A DNA stretch of 23,684 bases from DATNIB01 sp035604685. GTDB lineage: Bacteria; Actinomycetota; Acidimicrobiia; Acidimicrobiales; RAAP-2. Of this stretch, positions 7,839-15,017 are shown in pieces (the first letter of the stretch is position 1; each line of letters opens with the position of its first letter). A program made the position numbers and the translations under genes. The stretch covers positions 1-23,684 of the forward strand of contig DATNIB010000023.1 in assembly GCA_035604685.1 (NCBI GenBank). Direction: 5' to 3'. A model generated the notes under the pieces. That model was not told the DNA's origin. It did no database searches and saw only the letters and a program-made list of their open reading frames with translations.

Positions 7839-7938
7839 ACCGCAGGGACAGGAACCCCCCCCTCTGTACCCAAGCGGGATTAAGTGAAGGGATCGCCAGC
7901 CCCCCGGCGGTCCCTTCACTGCGTACGGGGGTCTTTTT
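7837..7938 (+). ncRNA. 6C: 6C-like small RNA (two hairpins with C-rich loops)
   Basis: The 6C RNA of Actinobacteria is defined by two hairpins, each with a run of at least six C in the loop. Both are present here. Hairpin 1 pairs CCGC (7840-7843), GGG and ACAG (7845-7851) with CTGT (7864-7867), CCC (7869-7871) and GCGG (7874-7877); its loop holds eight C. Hairpin 2 pairs 7883-7897 with 7906-7920 (AGTGAAGGGA against TCCCTTCACT, then CGCC against GGCG with one G-U pair); its loop is AGCCCCCC. A run of five T at 7934-7938 would end the transcript at about 100 nt. From memory, the mycobacterial 6C RNA (B11) also lies beside a HAD-family gene; here a HAD fusion begins about 1.1 kb downstream. The function here is inferred, not shown. 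Confidence 0.85.
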
Positions 7939-7995
7939 CCCCGGCTCCGCGGCCCGATCGGGTCGTGCGAGCGCCCACCCGCACCGGTGACGCCC

Positions 7996-8973
7996 CTAGA
8001 AGGTGGCCAGGAATTCGGCCAGGGTCGGGTACCGGAACCGGAAGCCGGACCGCTCCAGCGCCCGCGGCAGCACCCGTTGGCTCGTGAGCATCAGTTCGCC
8101 CGCCCGCTCCCGGCCGAGCGCGAGCCCGAGTACCCGCGCGGGCACCCGCAGGGCCGTCGGCCGGCGGAGCGCGCGGCCGAGCGCCTTGGTGAACTCGGCG
8201 TTGGTCACCGGATTCGGCGCGGTCGCGTTGACCGGACCGCGCAGGCCCGCAGTGTCGAGGCTGTGCAGGATGGCGCCGATCTCGTCGTCGAGCGCGATCC
8301 AGCTCCACCACTGGGTGCCCTTCCCGATGGCGCCGCCCAGCCCCGACGAGAAGAGGGGAAGCAGGCGCGCCAGGGTGCCGCCGCCCCTGTCGAAGACGAG
8401 CCCGCTGCGCAGGAGGACCGTGCGGATCCCGGCCGCCGCGGCGGGCGCCGCCGCCCCCTCCCAGGCATCGGTCACCAGGGCCAGGAAGTTGGTGCCCGCG
8501 GCGCTCTCCTCGGTCAACTCCTCGTCGCCGCGATTGCCGTAGAAGCCGATGGCGGACCCGCTCACGAGGACCGAGGGCGGGACGTCCATGGCGATGAGCG
8601 TTGCGACCAAGAGGTCGGTGCTCTTCACCCGGCTGTCGAGGATCTCCCGCTTGTAGCCGCCGGTCCAGCGGTGGTCGCCGATGCCGGCACCGGACAGATG
8701 GACCACCGCGTCGATTCCGGCCAGCGCGCCGGGGTCGAGCCGCCCGGCCACGATGTCCCAGCTGATCTGGTCCGGCCCGGTGGCCGGGCCGCGCACCAGG
8801 CGCACCGGCACGTGGCCGGCCGACTCGAGGGCGCCGCGCAGGGCCCGGCCGATGAAGCCCGAGGAACCCGAGACGAGGACCCGCATCGGCCGGCCCGTCC
8901 CGGCATCGGCCGTCGACCAGGCGCCTGTCGTGAGCGGGGACCGCGTCTCGGTGTCGTCGGGGGCAGCGGGCAC
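7996..8973 (-). CDS. TIGR01777 family epimerase-like SDR protein
   Basis: Extended short-chain dehydrogenase of the TIGR01777 / YfcH group, 325 residues. The NAD(P)-binding motif SGSSGFIG follows MRVLV at residue 30. VVHLSGAGIGDHRW, SGSAIGFYGNRGDEELTE and NATAPNPVTNAEFTKALGRALRRPT are hallmarks of this family, and the C-terminus (GFRFRYPTLAEFLATF) fits the DUF1731 domain. The substrate of this widespread family is unknown. GTG at 8973 is chosen because GAGGAG lies 5 bases upstream; the ATG at 8886 (residue 30) has a much weaker site but would remove a disordered-looking N-terminus, so it remains possible. The gene is divergent from the HAD/acyltransferase gene. Confidence 0.9.
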   Translation of the reverse strand: MPAAPDDTETRSPLTTGAWSTADAGTGRPMRVLVSGSSGFIGRALRGALESAGHVPVRLVRGPATGPDQISWDIVAGRLDPGALAGIDAVVHLSGAGIGDHRWTGGYKREILDSRVKSTDLLVATLIAMDVPPSVLVSGSAIGFYGNRGDEELTEESAAGTNFLALVTDAWEGAAAPAAAAGIRTVLLRSGLVFDRGGGTLARLLPLFSSGLGGAIGKGTQWWSWIALDDEIGAILHSLDTAGLRGPVNATAPNPVTNAEFTKALGRALRRPTALRVPARVLGLALGRERAGELMLTSQRVLPRALERSGFRFRYPTLAEFLATF

Positions 8974-9064
8974 TGGCGCTCCTCGCGTCGCTCTCCTGAG
9001 CTGTACCCGGGATGGGTCGCCCTCACCCTTCCCGCCCGGTCGGGTGGCGAGCGGGGGACGCCGT

Positions 9065-9070
9065 TAGCCT
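9065..9070 (+). promoter_or_regulatory. -10 box for a leaderless operon
   Basis: TAGCCT ends 6 bases before the ATG at 9077, and no Shine-Dalgarno sequence is present. Transcription would start at or next to the A of the ATG. It would drive the three overlapping genes to 12416. No clear -35 box was found. Confidence 0.4.
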
Positions 9071-9076
9071 TGTCCC

Positions 9077-10432
9077 ATGGGTGCCGTCTTCGTCGACCTC
9101 GACCGGACGCTGCTGCGCGGCGCCAGCGGCCCGGTCCTCCAGCGGGCCCTGGTGGCGGCCGGCATCGCGCCCGACCGGTCCCTGCCCGGCGACCGCCTGC
9201 TCTACGCCGTTTACGAGCGGTTGGGCGAGAACCTGGCCGCCATGGGGCTGGCCCGGGCCACCGCCCGGCTGGCCAAGGGGTGGTCGCGCCCGGCCGTGAT
9301 CGCGGCCGCGGAGGCGGCTGTCCCCAACCTGGTCGAGCTGGTGGCCCCGTTCGCCCCGGCCGCGCTGGCCGCCCACCGCCAGGCCGGGCGCCAGCTGGTG
9401 CTCGCCACTACGACGCCGATCGACATGGTGGCCCCCCTCGCCCAGACCCTCGGCTTCGACGACGTCATCGCCACCGAATACGAGGTGGTCGACGACCGCT
9501 ACACCGGCCGCCTGGAGGGCGGCTTCGTGTGGGGGGTCGGCAAGTACCTGGCGGTGCGGCGCTGGGCCCGCGAGAACCGGGTCGACCTCTCGGCCAGCCA
9601 CGCCTACTCCGACAGCTTCTTCGACGTCGCCCTGCTCTCGAGCGTGGGCTTCCCGCACGCGCTCAACCCCGACTTCCGCCTGGCGGCCCTGGCCGCCGCC
9701 CGGCGGTGGCCGATCGAATACTGGGACCGCTCGAAGGGCGTGCCCTCGATCGTCGGCCTCGAGCCCTACCACCTGTTGCGCCCGTTCATCGCTCCGGCCA
9801 CGTTCCCCTATGCGCGCTTCGACATCGCCGGGCTCGAGCACATCCCGACGCGCGGCCCGGTCATCCTGGTCGCCAACCACCGCAGCTACTTCGACGTCGC
9901 CCCGCTCGCCATCGTGGCGGCGCGCCTCGGCCGCCCCGTGCGTTTCCTCGGCAAGCAGGAGATCTTCGACGTCCCGGTGCTCGGGTGGGTGGCTCGCGCG
10001 CTCGGCGGCATCCCCGTCGATCGGGGGAGCGGCTCGCAGACGCCGATGCTCGAGGCGGAGGCCGCGCTGCGCGCCGGCGAGGTCGTCATCCTCCTCCCCC
10101 AGGGCACCATCCCGCGCGGCGAGGCCTTCTTCGACCCGGTGCTCCACGGCAAGACCGGAGCGGCGCGCCTCGCGGCGTCGACCGGCGCACCCGTCGTCCC
10201 GATCGGCCTCGTCGGGACCGAGGCGATCTGGCCACGCTCGTCCAAGGTGCCCAACGTGCTCGGCTCGCATCCGGTCACCGTGCGCGTCGGGCCGCCGGTT
10301 CGGCTGGCAGGCCAGGACGCCGTCGCCGACACGAAGGCGATCATGGTGGCCGTCAGCGCGTTGCTGCCCGAGATCGAGCGCCGCCAACCGACCGAAGAGG
10401 AGCTCGCCAGGACGCAGCCGTCCGCGCGATGA
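9077..10432 (+). CDS. HAD-IB phosphatase / PlsC-type acyltransferase fusion
   Basis: Two-domain lipid enzyme of 451 residues. The N-terminal HAD-IB (SerB-like) domain has all four motifs: DLDRT (Asp7, Asp9), TTT near 111-113, Lys156 in GVGKYLAV and DSFFD (Asp179, Asp183). The C-terminal domain is a 1-acylglycerol-3-phosphate acyltransferase type with NHRSYFD at 267-273 (NHx4D motif), GGIPVDR at 310-316 and PQGT at 341-344, where most family members have PEGT. The pairing suggests acylation of a glycerophosphate lipid plus removal of a phosphate, but this is inference. The stop overlaps the murT start by 4 bases (ATGA), so it is translationally coupled to peptidoglycan amidation genes, an unusual grouping. 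Confidence 0.9.
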   Translation: MGAVFVDLDRTLLRGASGPVLQRALVAAGIAPDRSLPGDRLLYAVYERLGENLAAMGLARATARLAKGWSRPAVIAAAEAAVPNLVELVAPFAPAALAAHRQAGRQLVLATTTPIDMVAPLAQTLGFDDVIATEYEVVDDRYTGRLEGGFVWGVGKYLAVRRWARENRVDLSASHAYSDSFFDVALLSSVGFPHALNPDFRLAALAAARRWPIEYWDRSKGVPSIVGLEPYHLLRPFIAPATFPYARFDIAGLEHIPTRGPVILVANHRSYFDVAPLAIVAARLGRPVRFLGKQEIFDVPVLGWVARALGGIPVDRGSGSQTPMLEAEAALRAGEVVILLPQGTIPRGEAFFDPVLHGKTGAARLAASTGAPVVPIGLVGTEAIWPRSSKVPNVLGSHPVTVRVGPPVRLAGQDAVADTKAIMVAVSALLPEIERRQPTEEELARTQPSAR

Positions 10433-11688
10433 GCCCGTCGTCGAGGGCGCGCGTGCGGGTGGCGTCGGCCGCCACGCGTCTCGTGAACGCGGCCTCGCGC
10501 GCAGCGGGGCGCGGCGCCGGCACGGTGGCCGGCGGAAGGGTCGGCCTCGGCATCGCCCGGGACCTGCTCGAGCGCCTGACCGAGGGCCGGGCGGTGGCCC
10601 TGGTGAGCGGGACCAACGGCAAGACGACCACCACCAAGCTGCTGGCGACCGCGCTCGAAACCCAGGCGCAGGGTGCCGTGGTGACCAACGCCACCGGCTC
10701 CAACATGCCGGCCGGCCACGTGGCGGCGCTCGTCGGTGCGGCCCCCCAGCGCTCGGCCGTCCTCGAGGTCGACGAGGGCTACCTGCCCGGGGTGCTGCGA
10801 TCGACCCACCCCGTCGCCGTCGTCCTCCTGAACCTCTCGCGCGACCAACTCGACCGCACCAACGAGGTGCGGATGCTGGCCAACCGCTGGCGGGAGGCGC
10901 TCGTCGACAGCGGCACGGCTGTGGTGGCCAACGCCGACGATCCGCTGGTCGCCTGGGGGGCCGGCAGCGCGCGCCGGGTCGTGTGGGTGGCGGCGGGGAC
11001 GCGCTGGCTCGCCGACGCCGTCGGGTGCCCGTCGTGCGGGGAGCGGATCCGGTTCGATCAGGGGCCGGTCGAAACCGGGTGGGCCTGCCGCTGCGGGTTC
11101 GCCCGCCCCCGCCCCGACGTCGTGGTGGAGGGAACCGGCACAGACGTCGTGGCGCGCTTCACCGACGGCCGCCGGCTCCCGGTGGCGCTGTCGCTGCCGG
11201 GGCGGTTCAACCAGAGCAACGCCGTCATGGCCGCCGCGGCGGCCGAGGCGATGGGGGTGCCGGCCGAGATCGCGCTGGCCGCCATGGTGGGCATCGACGG
11301 GGTCGCCGGGCGCTTCTCGGTCCGCCGGCTGGCCGGGGTGTCCACCCGTCTCATGCTGGCCAAGAACCCGGCCGGATGGGCCGAGCTCCTGGACCTCATC
11401 GACGTGGATACCACGCCGCTCGTGATCGGCATCAACGCCCAGGTGGCGGACGGCAGGGACCCCTCCTGGCTCTGGGACGTGGCGTTCGAGCGGCTGGCCG
11501 GGCGACCGGTGATCGCGTCCGGCGAGCGGTGCCTGGACCTCTCGGTGCGGCTGCACTACGCCGGCGTCGCCCACCAGGTGGTGCCCGACCAGCTGGGCGC
11601 GCTGCGCCGGGCGGCGGGGGAGATCGACGGGCGGGTCGACTTCGCCGGCAACTACACGGCCTTCTTCGAACTGGCCGGCCGCCCGTGA
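10429..11688 (+). CDS. murT: Lipid II isoglutaminyl synthase, subunit MurT
   Basis: Mur-ligase-like subunit of the MurT/GatD enzyme, which amidates the alpha-carboxyl of D-glutamate in lipid II to D-isoglutamine at the inner face of the membrane. The protein has 419 residues. Features seen are the ATP loop GTNGKTTTTK (61-70), a four-cysteine zinc ribbon (CPSC at 200-203 and CRC at 220-222) and a C-terminal DUF1727 domain with DPSWLWD (Asp344). In Streptococcus pneumoniae the matching aspartate, Asp349, completes the catalytic triad with the GatD Cys and His. The start ATG overlaps the stop of the upstream fusion and the stop overlaps the gatD GTG, each by 4 bases. Open frame continues far upstream in this GC-rich DNA, but homology starts here. 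Confidence 0.95.
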   Translation: MSPSSRARVRVASAATRLVNAASRAAGRGAGTVAGGRVGLGIARDLLERLTEGRAVALVSGTNGKTTTTKLLATALETQAQGAVVTNATGSNMPAGHVAALVGAAPQRSAVLEVDEGYLPGVLRSTHPVAVVLLNLSRDQLDRTNEVRMLANRWREALVDSGTAVVANADDPLVAWGAGSARRVVWVAAGTRWLADAVGCPSCGERIRFDQGPVETGWACRCGFARPRPDVVVEGTGTDVVARFTDGRRLPVALSLPGRFNQSNAVMAAAAAEAMGVPAEIALAAMVGIDGVAGRFSVRRLAGVSTRLMLAKNPAGWAELLDLIDVDTTPLVIGINAQVADGRDPSWLWDVAFERLAGRPVIASGERCLDLSVRLHYAGVAHQVVPDQLGALRRAAGEIDGRVDFAGNYTAFFELAGRP

Positions 11689-12416
11689 CGCTGCGGGTCG
11701 TCGTCGTCTACCCGGACCTCCTCGGCACCTACGGCGACGGGGGCAACGGCCTCGTGCTGGCGCGCCGCGCCGAGTGGCGGGGGATCGAGGCCGAGCTGAT
11801 CCAGGCCCCGTCCGACGCGCCGCTCCCCCGCGGCGACCTCTACTGCCTGGGCGGTGGCGAGGACGCCCCGCAGGCGCAGGCCGCCGACGCGCTGCGCCGG
11901 GACGGGACGCTCGCCACCGCCGTTGACCAAGGCTCGGTCCTCTTGGCGGTCTGCGCCGGCTTCCAGATCGTTGGGCGCTCGTTCCCCTCGGCCGCCGGCG
12001 AGTCCCTCCCGGGATTGGGACTGCTCGACGTGGAGACGCACAAGGGATCGGGGCCCCGCGCGGTGGGGGAGTTGGTGGCCGAACCGCTCGAGTGGGACCT
12101 GCCGACGCTGACCGGCTTCGAGAACCACGCCGGCGCGACGGCGCTGGGCGAGGGCGTCCGGCCGCTGGCGCGCGCGGAGGTGGGCGTCGGCAACGGCGCC
12201 GGCGACCGGACCGAGGGGGCCTGGAGCGGTCGGGTGGTCGGCACCTATCTCCACGGCCCGGTGCTGGCCCGCAACCCGGCCCTGGCCGACGTCCTGCTCG
12301 GGTGGGCGCTCGGGGCCGACCGGCCACTCGCCCCGCTGGACGACGAGCGGGAGTCGGAGCTCCGGACCGAACGGCTCGCCGCCGCCCGGCGGTCGCGCCC
12401 GCGGCACGGTCGCTGA
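11685..12416 (+). CDS. gatD: Lipid II isoglutaminyl synthase, glutaminase subunit GatD
   Basis: Class-I glutamine amidotransferase that releases ammonia from glutamine for MurT. The protein has 243 residues. YGDGGN near the start, the nucleophile Cys90 in AVCAGFQIVG and His190 in GTYLHGP match the GatD pattern (Cys94 and His189 in S. pneumoniae). The conserved GFENHAG segment is also present. The start is a GTG sharing four bases (GTGA) with the murT stop, giving tight coupling of the two subunits. The C-terminal 15 residues are basic and probably flexible. It is the last gene of the operon; a strong stem-loop begins 2 bases after its stop. Confidence 0.95.
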   Translation: MTLRVVVVYPDLLGTYGDGGNGLVLARRAEWRGIEAELIQAPSDAPLPRGDLYCLGGGEDAPQAQAADALRRDGTLATAVDQGSVLLAVCAGFQIVGRSFPSAAGESLPGLGLLDVETHKGSGPRAVGELVAEPLEWDLPTLTGFENHAGATALGEGVRPLARAEVGVGNGAGDRTEGAWSGRVVGTYLHGPVLARNPALADVLLGWALGADRPLAPLDDERESELRTERLAAARRSRPRHGR

Positions 12417-12417
12417 G

Positions 12418-12447
12418 GCCCGCGCCCGCCCGGGCTACGGCGCGGGC
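12418..12447. terminator. Bidirectional stem-loop between convergent operons
   Basis: GCCCGCGCC (12418-12426) pairs perfectly with GGCGCGGGC (12439-12447), with a 12-base loop. It sits between the gatD stop and the last codons of the convergent regulator gene. There is no U-tract on either side, so it may act as a stability or pausing element rather than a classical terminator. Confidence 0.55.
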
Positions 12448-12752
12448 GAGGCCGACAGGCTGGCGCCTCGGCCCAGGATCTGCTCCAGGGCGGCCACGTG
12501 GGAGAGGAACGCACCCCACCCGGCGTGGGTGAGTCGGGCCCGCGTGCGCGGCCGCTTCAGCACGAAGTCCTTCTTGATGTCGATGTAGCCGGCCTGCTCG
12601 AGCGCGGTCAGCTGCTTGGACAGCGCCGAGTCGGACAGGTCGAGGGACTGGCGGAGGAACTTGAACTCCACCCAGTCGGCGGCGGCCAGGAGGGACACGA
12701 TCGACAGACGCGTGGGGGCGTGGATGAACTCGTCGAACTCGGGCTTGATCAC
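12435..12752 (-). CDS. Winged-helix regulator (HTH_34 / MarR-like)
   Basis: Small DNA-binding protein of 105 residues made of one winged-helix domain. HAPTRLSIVSLLA opens the domain, SDSALSKQLTALEQAGYIDI contains the recognition helix, and KRPRTRARLTHAG forms the wing. This is typical of the HTH_34 group, which bind palindromes as dimers. The start is a GTG 7 bases behind the stop of the membrane-protein gene, so the two form an operon with the membrane protein first. The perfect palindrome at 13299-13316 in front of the operon is its likely target, giving autoregulation; this is inference from position. Confidence 0.85.
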   Translation of the reverse strand: MIKPEFDEFIHAPTRLSIVSLLAAADWVEFKFLRQSLDLSDSALSKQLTALEQAGYIDIKKDFVLKRPRTRARLTHAGWGAFLSHVAALEQILGRGASLSASPAP

Positions 12753-12759
12753 GGCGGAC

Positions 12760-13239
12760 TCAGGGGGTGAGGCCCACGCGGTTGGAGAGCATCACCCGCT
12801 GGATGGCGCGCATGACGAGCGGGCCCCCGACCACCAGGCCGAGCGCGCTCAGGCCGCAGCCGATGGTCGCCGGGTGGCCGACGCCGCCGGCCCGCAGCGC
12901 GAACGCGGCGCCCAGGCCGACGCCGATCACGCCGAAGATGAACCCGAGCAGCAGCAGCGGCCCGCGGGTGTCCATCGTCTCCTTGCGCCACTGCGCCCGG
13001 CCCTGCGCCCGCAGGATCGTCCCGACCGTGAGGCCCGCGGTCCCGAGGCCGAAGCAGACCGCGCCGGCCGCGATCCAGCCCGGCCGCCGCGTGTCGACGA
13101 GGGCACCCAGGGCGACCATCGGCAGCGCGATCACCCACCAGTACCAGACGGGCACCGTGGCCACGGCCATCAGCTGGGCCTGCCGGGCCTGGACCTCCTC
13201 CAGCGCGGCCGCCGCCTCGGGTGCGGTGTGCTCGTCCAT
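12760..13239 (-). CDS. Four-helix membrane protein, co-transcribed with the regulator
   Basis: Unrecognised membrane protein of 159 residues. A short soluble helix (about 8-25) precedes four membrane helices at about 32-48, 55-76, 94-116 and 125-144. A basic loop at 77-92 is probably cytoplasmic. The ATG at 13239 has GGAG 6 bases upstream; the longer open frame to 13479 has no start with a binding site and runs into the next gene. Small membrane proteins paired with an HTH_34 regulator are common in Actinobacteria, and their role is mostly unknown. Confidence 0.75.
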   Translation of the reverse strand: MDEHTAPEAAAALEEVQARQAQLMAVATVPVWYWWVIALPMVALGALVDTRRPGWIAAGAVCFGLGTAGLTVGTILRAQGRAQWRKETMDTRGPLLLLGFIFGVIGVGLGAAFALRAGGVGHPATIGCGLSALGLVVGGPLVMRAIQRVMLSNRVGLTP

Positions 13240-13276
13240 GGCCGGCTCCGATCTCCTGCAGCGGGTGGTGACCCGA

Positions 13277-13316
13277 ACAATACCAGCCACTTGCCAGTTA
13301 GGAAAGTACTTTCCTA
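13277..13316 (-). promoter_or_regulatory. Promoter with an 18-bp perfect palindrome over the -35
   Basis: TAGGAAAGTACTTTCCTA at 13299-13316 is a perfect 18-bp palindrome. Reading on the minus strand, TTTCCT (from 13305 to 13300) could be a -35 box. It is followed by a 17-base spacer and TATTGT (13282 to 13277) as -10. A dimer bound to the palindrome would block this promoter, which serves the membrane protein and winged-helix regulator. The palindrome is seen directly; promoter and regulator assignment are inferred. Confidence 0.6.
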
Positions 13317-13330
13317 GACGGCCGATGCGC

Positions 13331-14200
13331 CTAGTGGGGCGCCAGCCTGCGGGCGATCTCGCCCACCTCGGGCCAGTCGGGCGACTCCTGGACACAGCGG
13401 GCGAAGAGCCAGAGCGCCAGGCGGTCGGGATCGAGGTCGGTGAGCTCGGCCATCCGCCGAACGAGACCGCGCGGATCATCGAGCAGCCGATCGGTGCTGT
13501 TCAGGAGGTGCTGGAGCGGGTCATAGGTGGGGTCGCCCACATAGGGCTTCGGGTCGATCATGAGCCACGGTTCCCGTTCCGCGGCCAGCACGTTCTCGGC
13601 GTGAAGGTCGGTGCAGAGCAGGACCTCGCGTGCCGCGGTGCCCGGCAGGCTCCGAAACAGCGCGATGCCGTCGCGGGCCAGACCGGGATCGAGGAGCACC
13701 CGACCCGCAGCGGCCTTGTCTTCGAACTCGTCGGCCCAGGCGTTGCACATCACCTGCAACGGCCGGAAGCCGTGGCCGGGGCGCGGTATCCGCCACAGCC
13801 GCCGGAGCAGCCCGGCGACGACCTGGTCCTGCTCGTCGGGCAGTTTGGTTGTCAGGAAGTCTCCGGGGACGCACCGTTCGAGCAGGAGGGCCACCGTGTG
13901 ATCGAGCTCTTCGCTGGCCAAGAGACGAACCGCGCCCACCCCGTCCCACTCGCGCAGTCCCGCAGCCTCGTGCGCGGCCTCCGGGTGGGGCCAGGCCAGT
14001 TTCAGCACCAGGTCGTCGCCAACCTGGTCACGCGCCGGCGCCACCCAGGCGGTCTGGCCACCGGGCTGAAAGGGTGCCCCGACCGTCAAGGACCAGCGGT
14101 TCTCGAGGCCGCGCAGCGTCGCCGGCAGCGTGCCGAGCCATTCCTGGAGTCCCTCGTTCTCCGCCGCGAGGAGAAGGTTCCGCGGCATCTCAAGATTCAC
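13331..14200 (-). CDS. Aminoglycoside phosphotransferase-like protein (APH(6)/hur type)
   Basis: Kinase-fold protein of 289 residues resembling the APH(6)/hydroxyurea phosphotransferase family. LVLKLAW (Lys67) is the ATP-lysine strand. The catalytic loop reads LCTDLHAENVL (Asp198, Asn203), and the metal-binding DPKP is at 216-219, followed by VGDPTYD. The usual HGD of the catalytic loop is CTD here; the aspartate is kept but the histidine is not. Many relatives in soil Actinobacteria have no shown antibiotic activity, so resistance should not be assumed. The start is uncertain: GTG 14200 or ATG 14188, neither with a good ribosome binding site. Confidence 0.8.
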   Translation of the reverse strand: MNLEMPRNLLLAAENEGLQEWLGTLPATLRGLENRWSLTVGAPFQPGGQTAWVAPARDQVGDDLVLKLAWPHPEAAHEAAGLREWDGVGAVRLLASEELDHTVALLLERCVPGDFLTTKLPDEQDQVVAGLLRRLWRIPRPGHGFRPLQVMCNAWADEFEDKAAAGRVLLDPGLARDGIALFRSLPGTAAREVLLCTDLHAENVLAAEREPWLMIDPKPYVGDPTYDPLQHLLNSTDRLLDDPRGLVRRMAELTDLDPDRLALWLFARCVQESPDWPEVGEIARRLAPH

Positions 14201-14270
14201 CGCAACACACTCGGCGCTCCGCAGACCGGCGGGTCGGACGCCCGGTCGGGCGCCATCCAGGCGGACCAGG

Positions 14271-14879
14271 TCAGCTGACGACGATCGTGAGCGGGTCGCT
14301 CAACTTCGTCCCGGCGGAGTTGGTGGCCGCGACCTTGAACGTGTAGGTGCCCGCCGTCTGGGGTGTGCCGTGCAGGGCCCCGCTGGTTTCGAGGGTCAGG
14401 CCGGGCGGCAGCGTGTCGCTGGGGCCGGTCACGAGTTGATAGGTCGGGGGCGGCTGCCCGTTGGCGGTCAACTGAGTGGAGTAGGCCACCCCGACCTCCC
14501 CGGCGGGCAGCGGACCCTGCGAGAAGGCGCTCGGCTGAGTGCCACCCGCCACGGCCGCCGTTAGCGCGTCTGTCGCCTTGGAAGAGAAGTAGAAGGCCAC
14601 GGCGGCGCCGACGCTGGCGATGAGCCCCCCGAAGAGGGTGCTGCGCAGAGACATGTCGTTCACCAGGAAGGCGGCACCGCAGAAGACGAGCAGCCCGATG
14701 ACGAGGGAGACCGCCAGCCAGCTGCGGATGATGGAGGCCGACGGGTCCGGGGTCTTCCTGTACCCCCGGCCCAAGATGATGACCACGCCGGTCAGCAGGG
14801 AACCCCCGACGACGAGGGCCAGGAGGATGACCCCCTGGGAGAAGGTCAAGGTCGGCACGGTCGTCGCGGTTCCAGTCAC
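14271..14879 (-). CDS. Membrane protein with C-terminal putative Ig (He_PIG) domain
   Basis: A 202-residue protein with three predicted membrane helices at about 15-37, 54-74 and 80-99, then a linker and a C-terminal domain at about 120-202. The segment LPPGLTLETSGALHGTPQTAGTYTF is the classic signature of He_PIG putative Ig domains, which normally sit outside the cell. The GTG at 14879 is chosen for AAGGGG 5 bases upstream; a longer open frame runs to 15299 but would cross the next operon. The positive loop GRGYRK after helix 1 suggests that this loop is inside, which would leave the Ig domain inside too, unless one helix does not span. The function is unknown. Confidence 0.72.
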   Translation of the reverse strand: MTGTATTVPTLTFSQGVILLALVVGGSLLTGVVIILGRGYRKTPDPSASIIRSWLAVSLVIGLLVFCGAAFLVNDMSLRSTLFGGLIASVGAAVAFYFSSKATDALTAAVAGGTQPSAFSQGPLPAGEVGVAYSTQLTANGQPPPTYQLVTGPSDTLPPGLTLETSGALHGTPQTAGTYTFKVAATNSAGTKLSDPLTIVVS

Positions 14880-15017
14880 ACCCACCCCTTCGAGGCGATC
14901 TCGGTGGCCCGTGACCGGGTGGACACGGGACTGCGGCGCAATTCGGGTCCACCCCTGAATCGTAGGGACGCCGGTCAGGACTATATCGAGTGCCGAGCTA
15001 CGGGCCGCGTCGGGCCG

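Noticed and set aside
7883..7920. Simple terminator of an upstream gene
   Set aside because: No plus-strand gene ends upstream, a promoter lies just ahead, and a second C-loop hairpin precedes it, which fits a 6C RNA better.
7987..11688. Plus-strand open frame of 1233 codons
   Set aside because: Only the last third (from 10429) is a real protein, MurT. The rest is antisense to the epimerase gene and out of frame with the HAD/PlsC gene, and is Arg/Pro/Gly-rich as expected for a shadow in GC-rich DNA.
9886..12519. Minus-strand open frame of 877 codons opposite the HAD/PlsC-murT-gatD operon
   Set aside because: Low-complexity Arg/Pro/Gly sequence with no recognisable domain, while the plus strand has three clear enzymes.
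13331..14200. Aminoglycoside resistance gene
   Set aside because: Only the kinase fold is supported; the changed catalytic loop and lack of mobile context do not allow a resistance claim.
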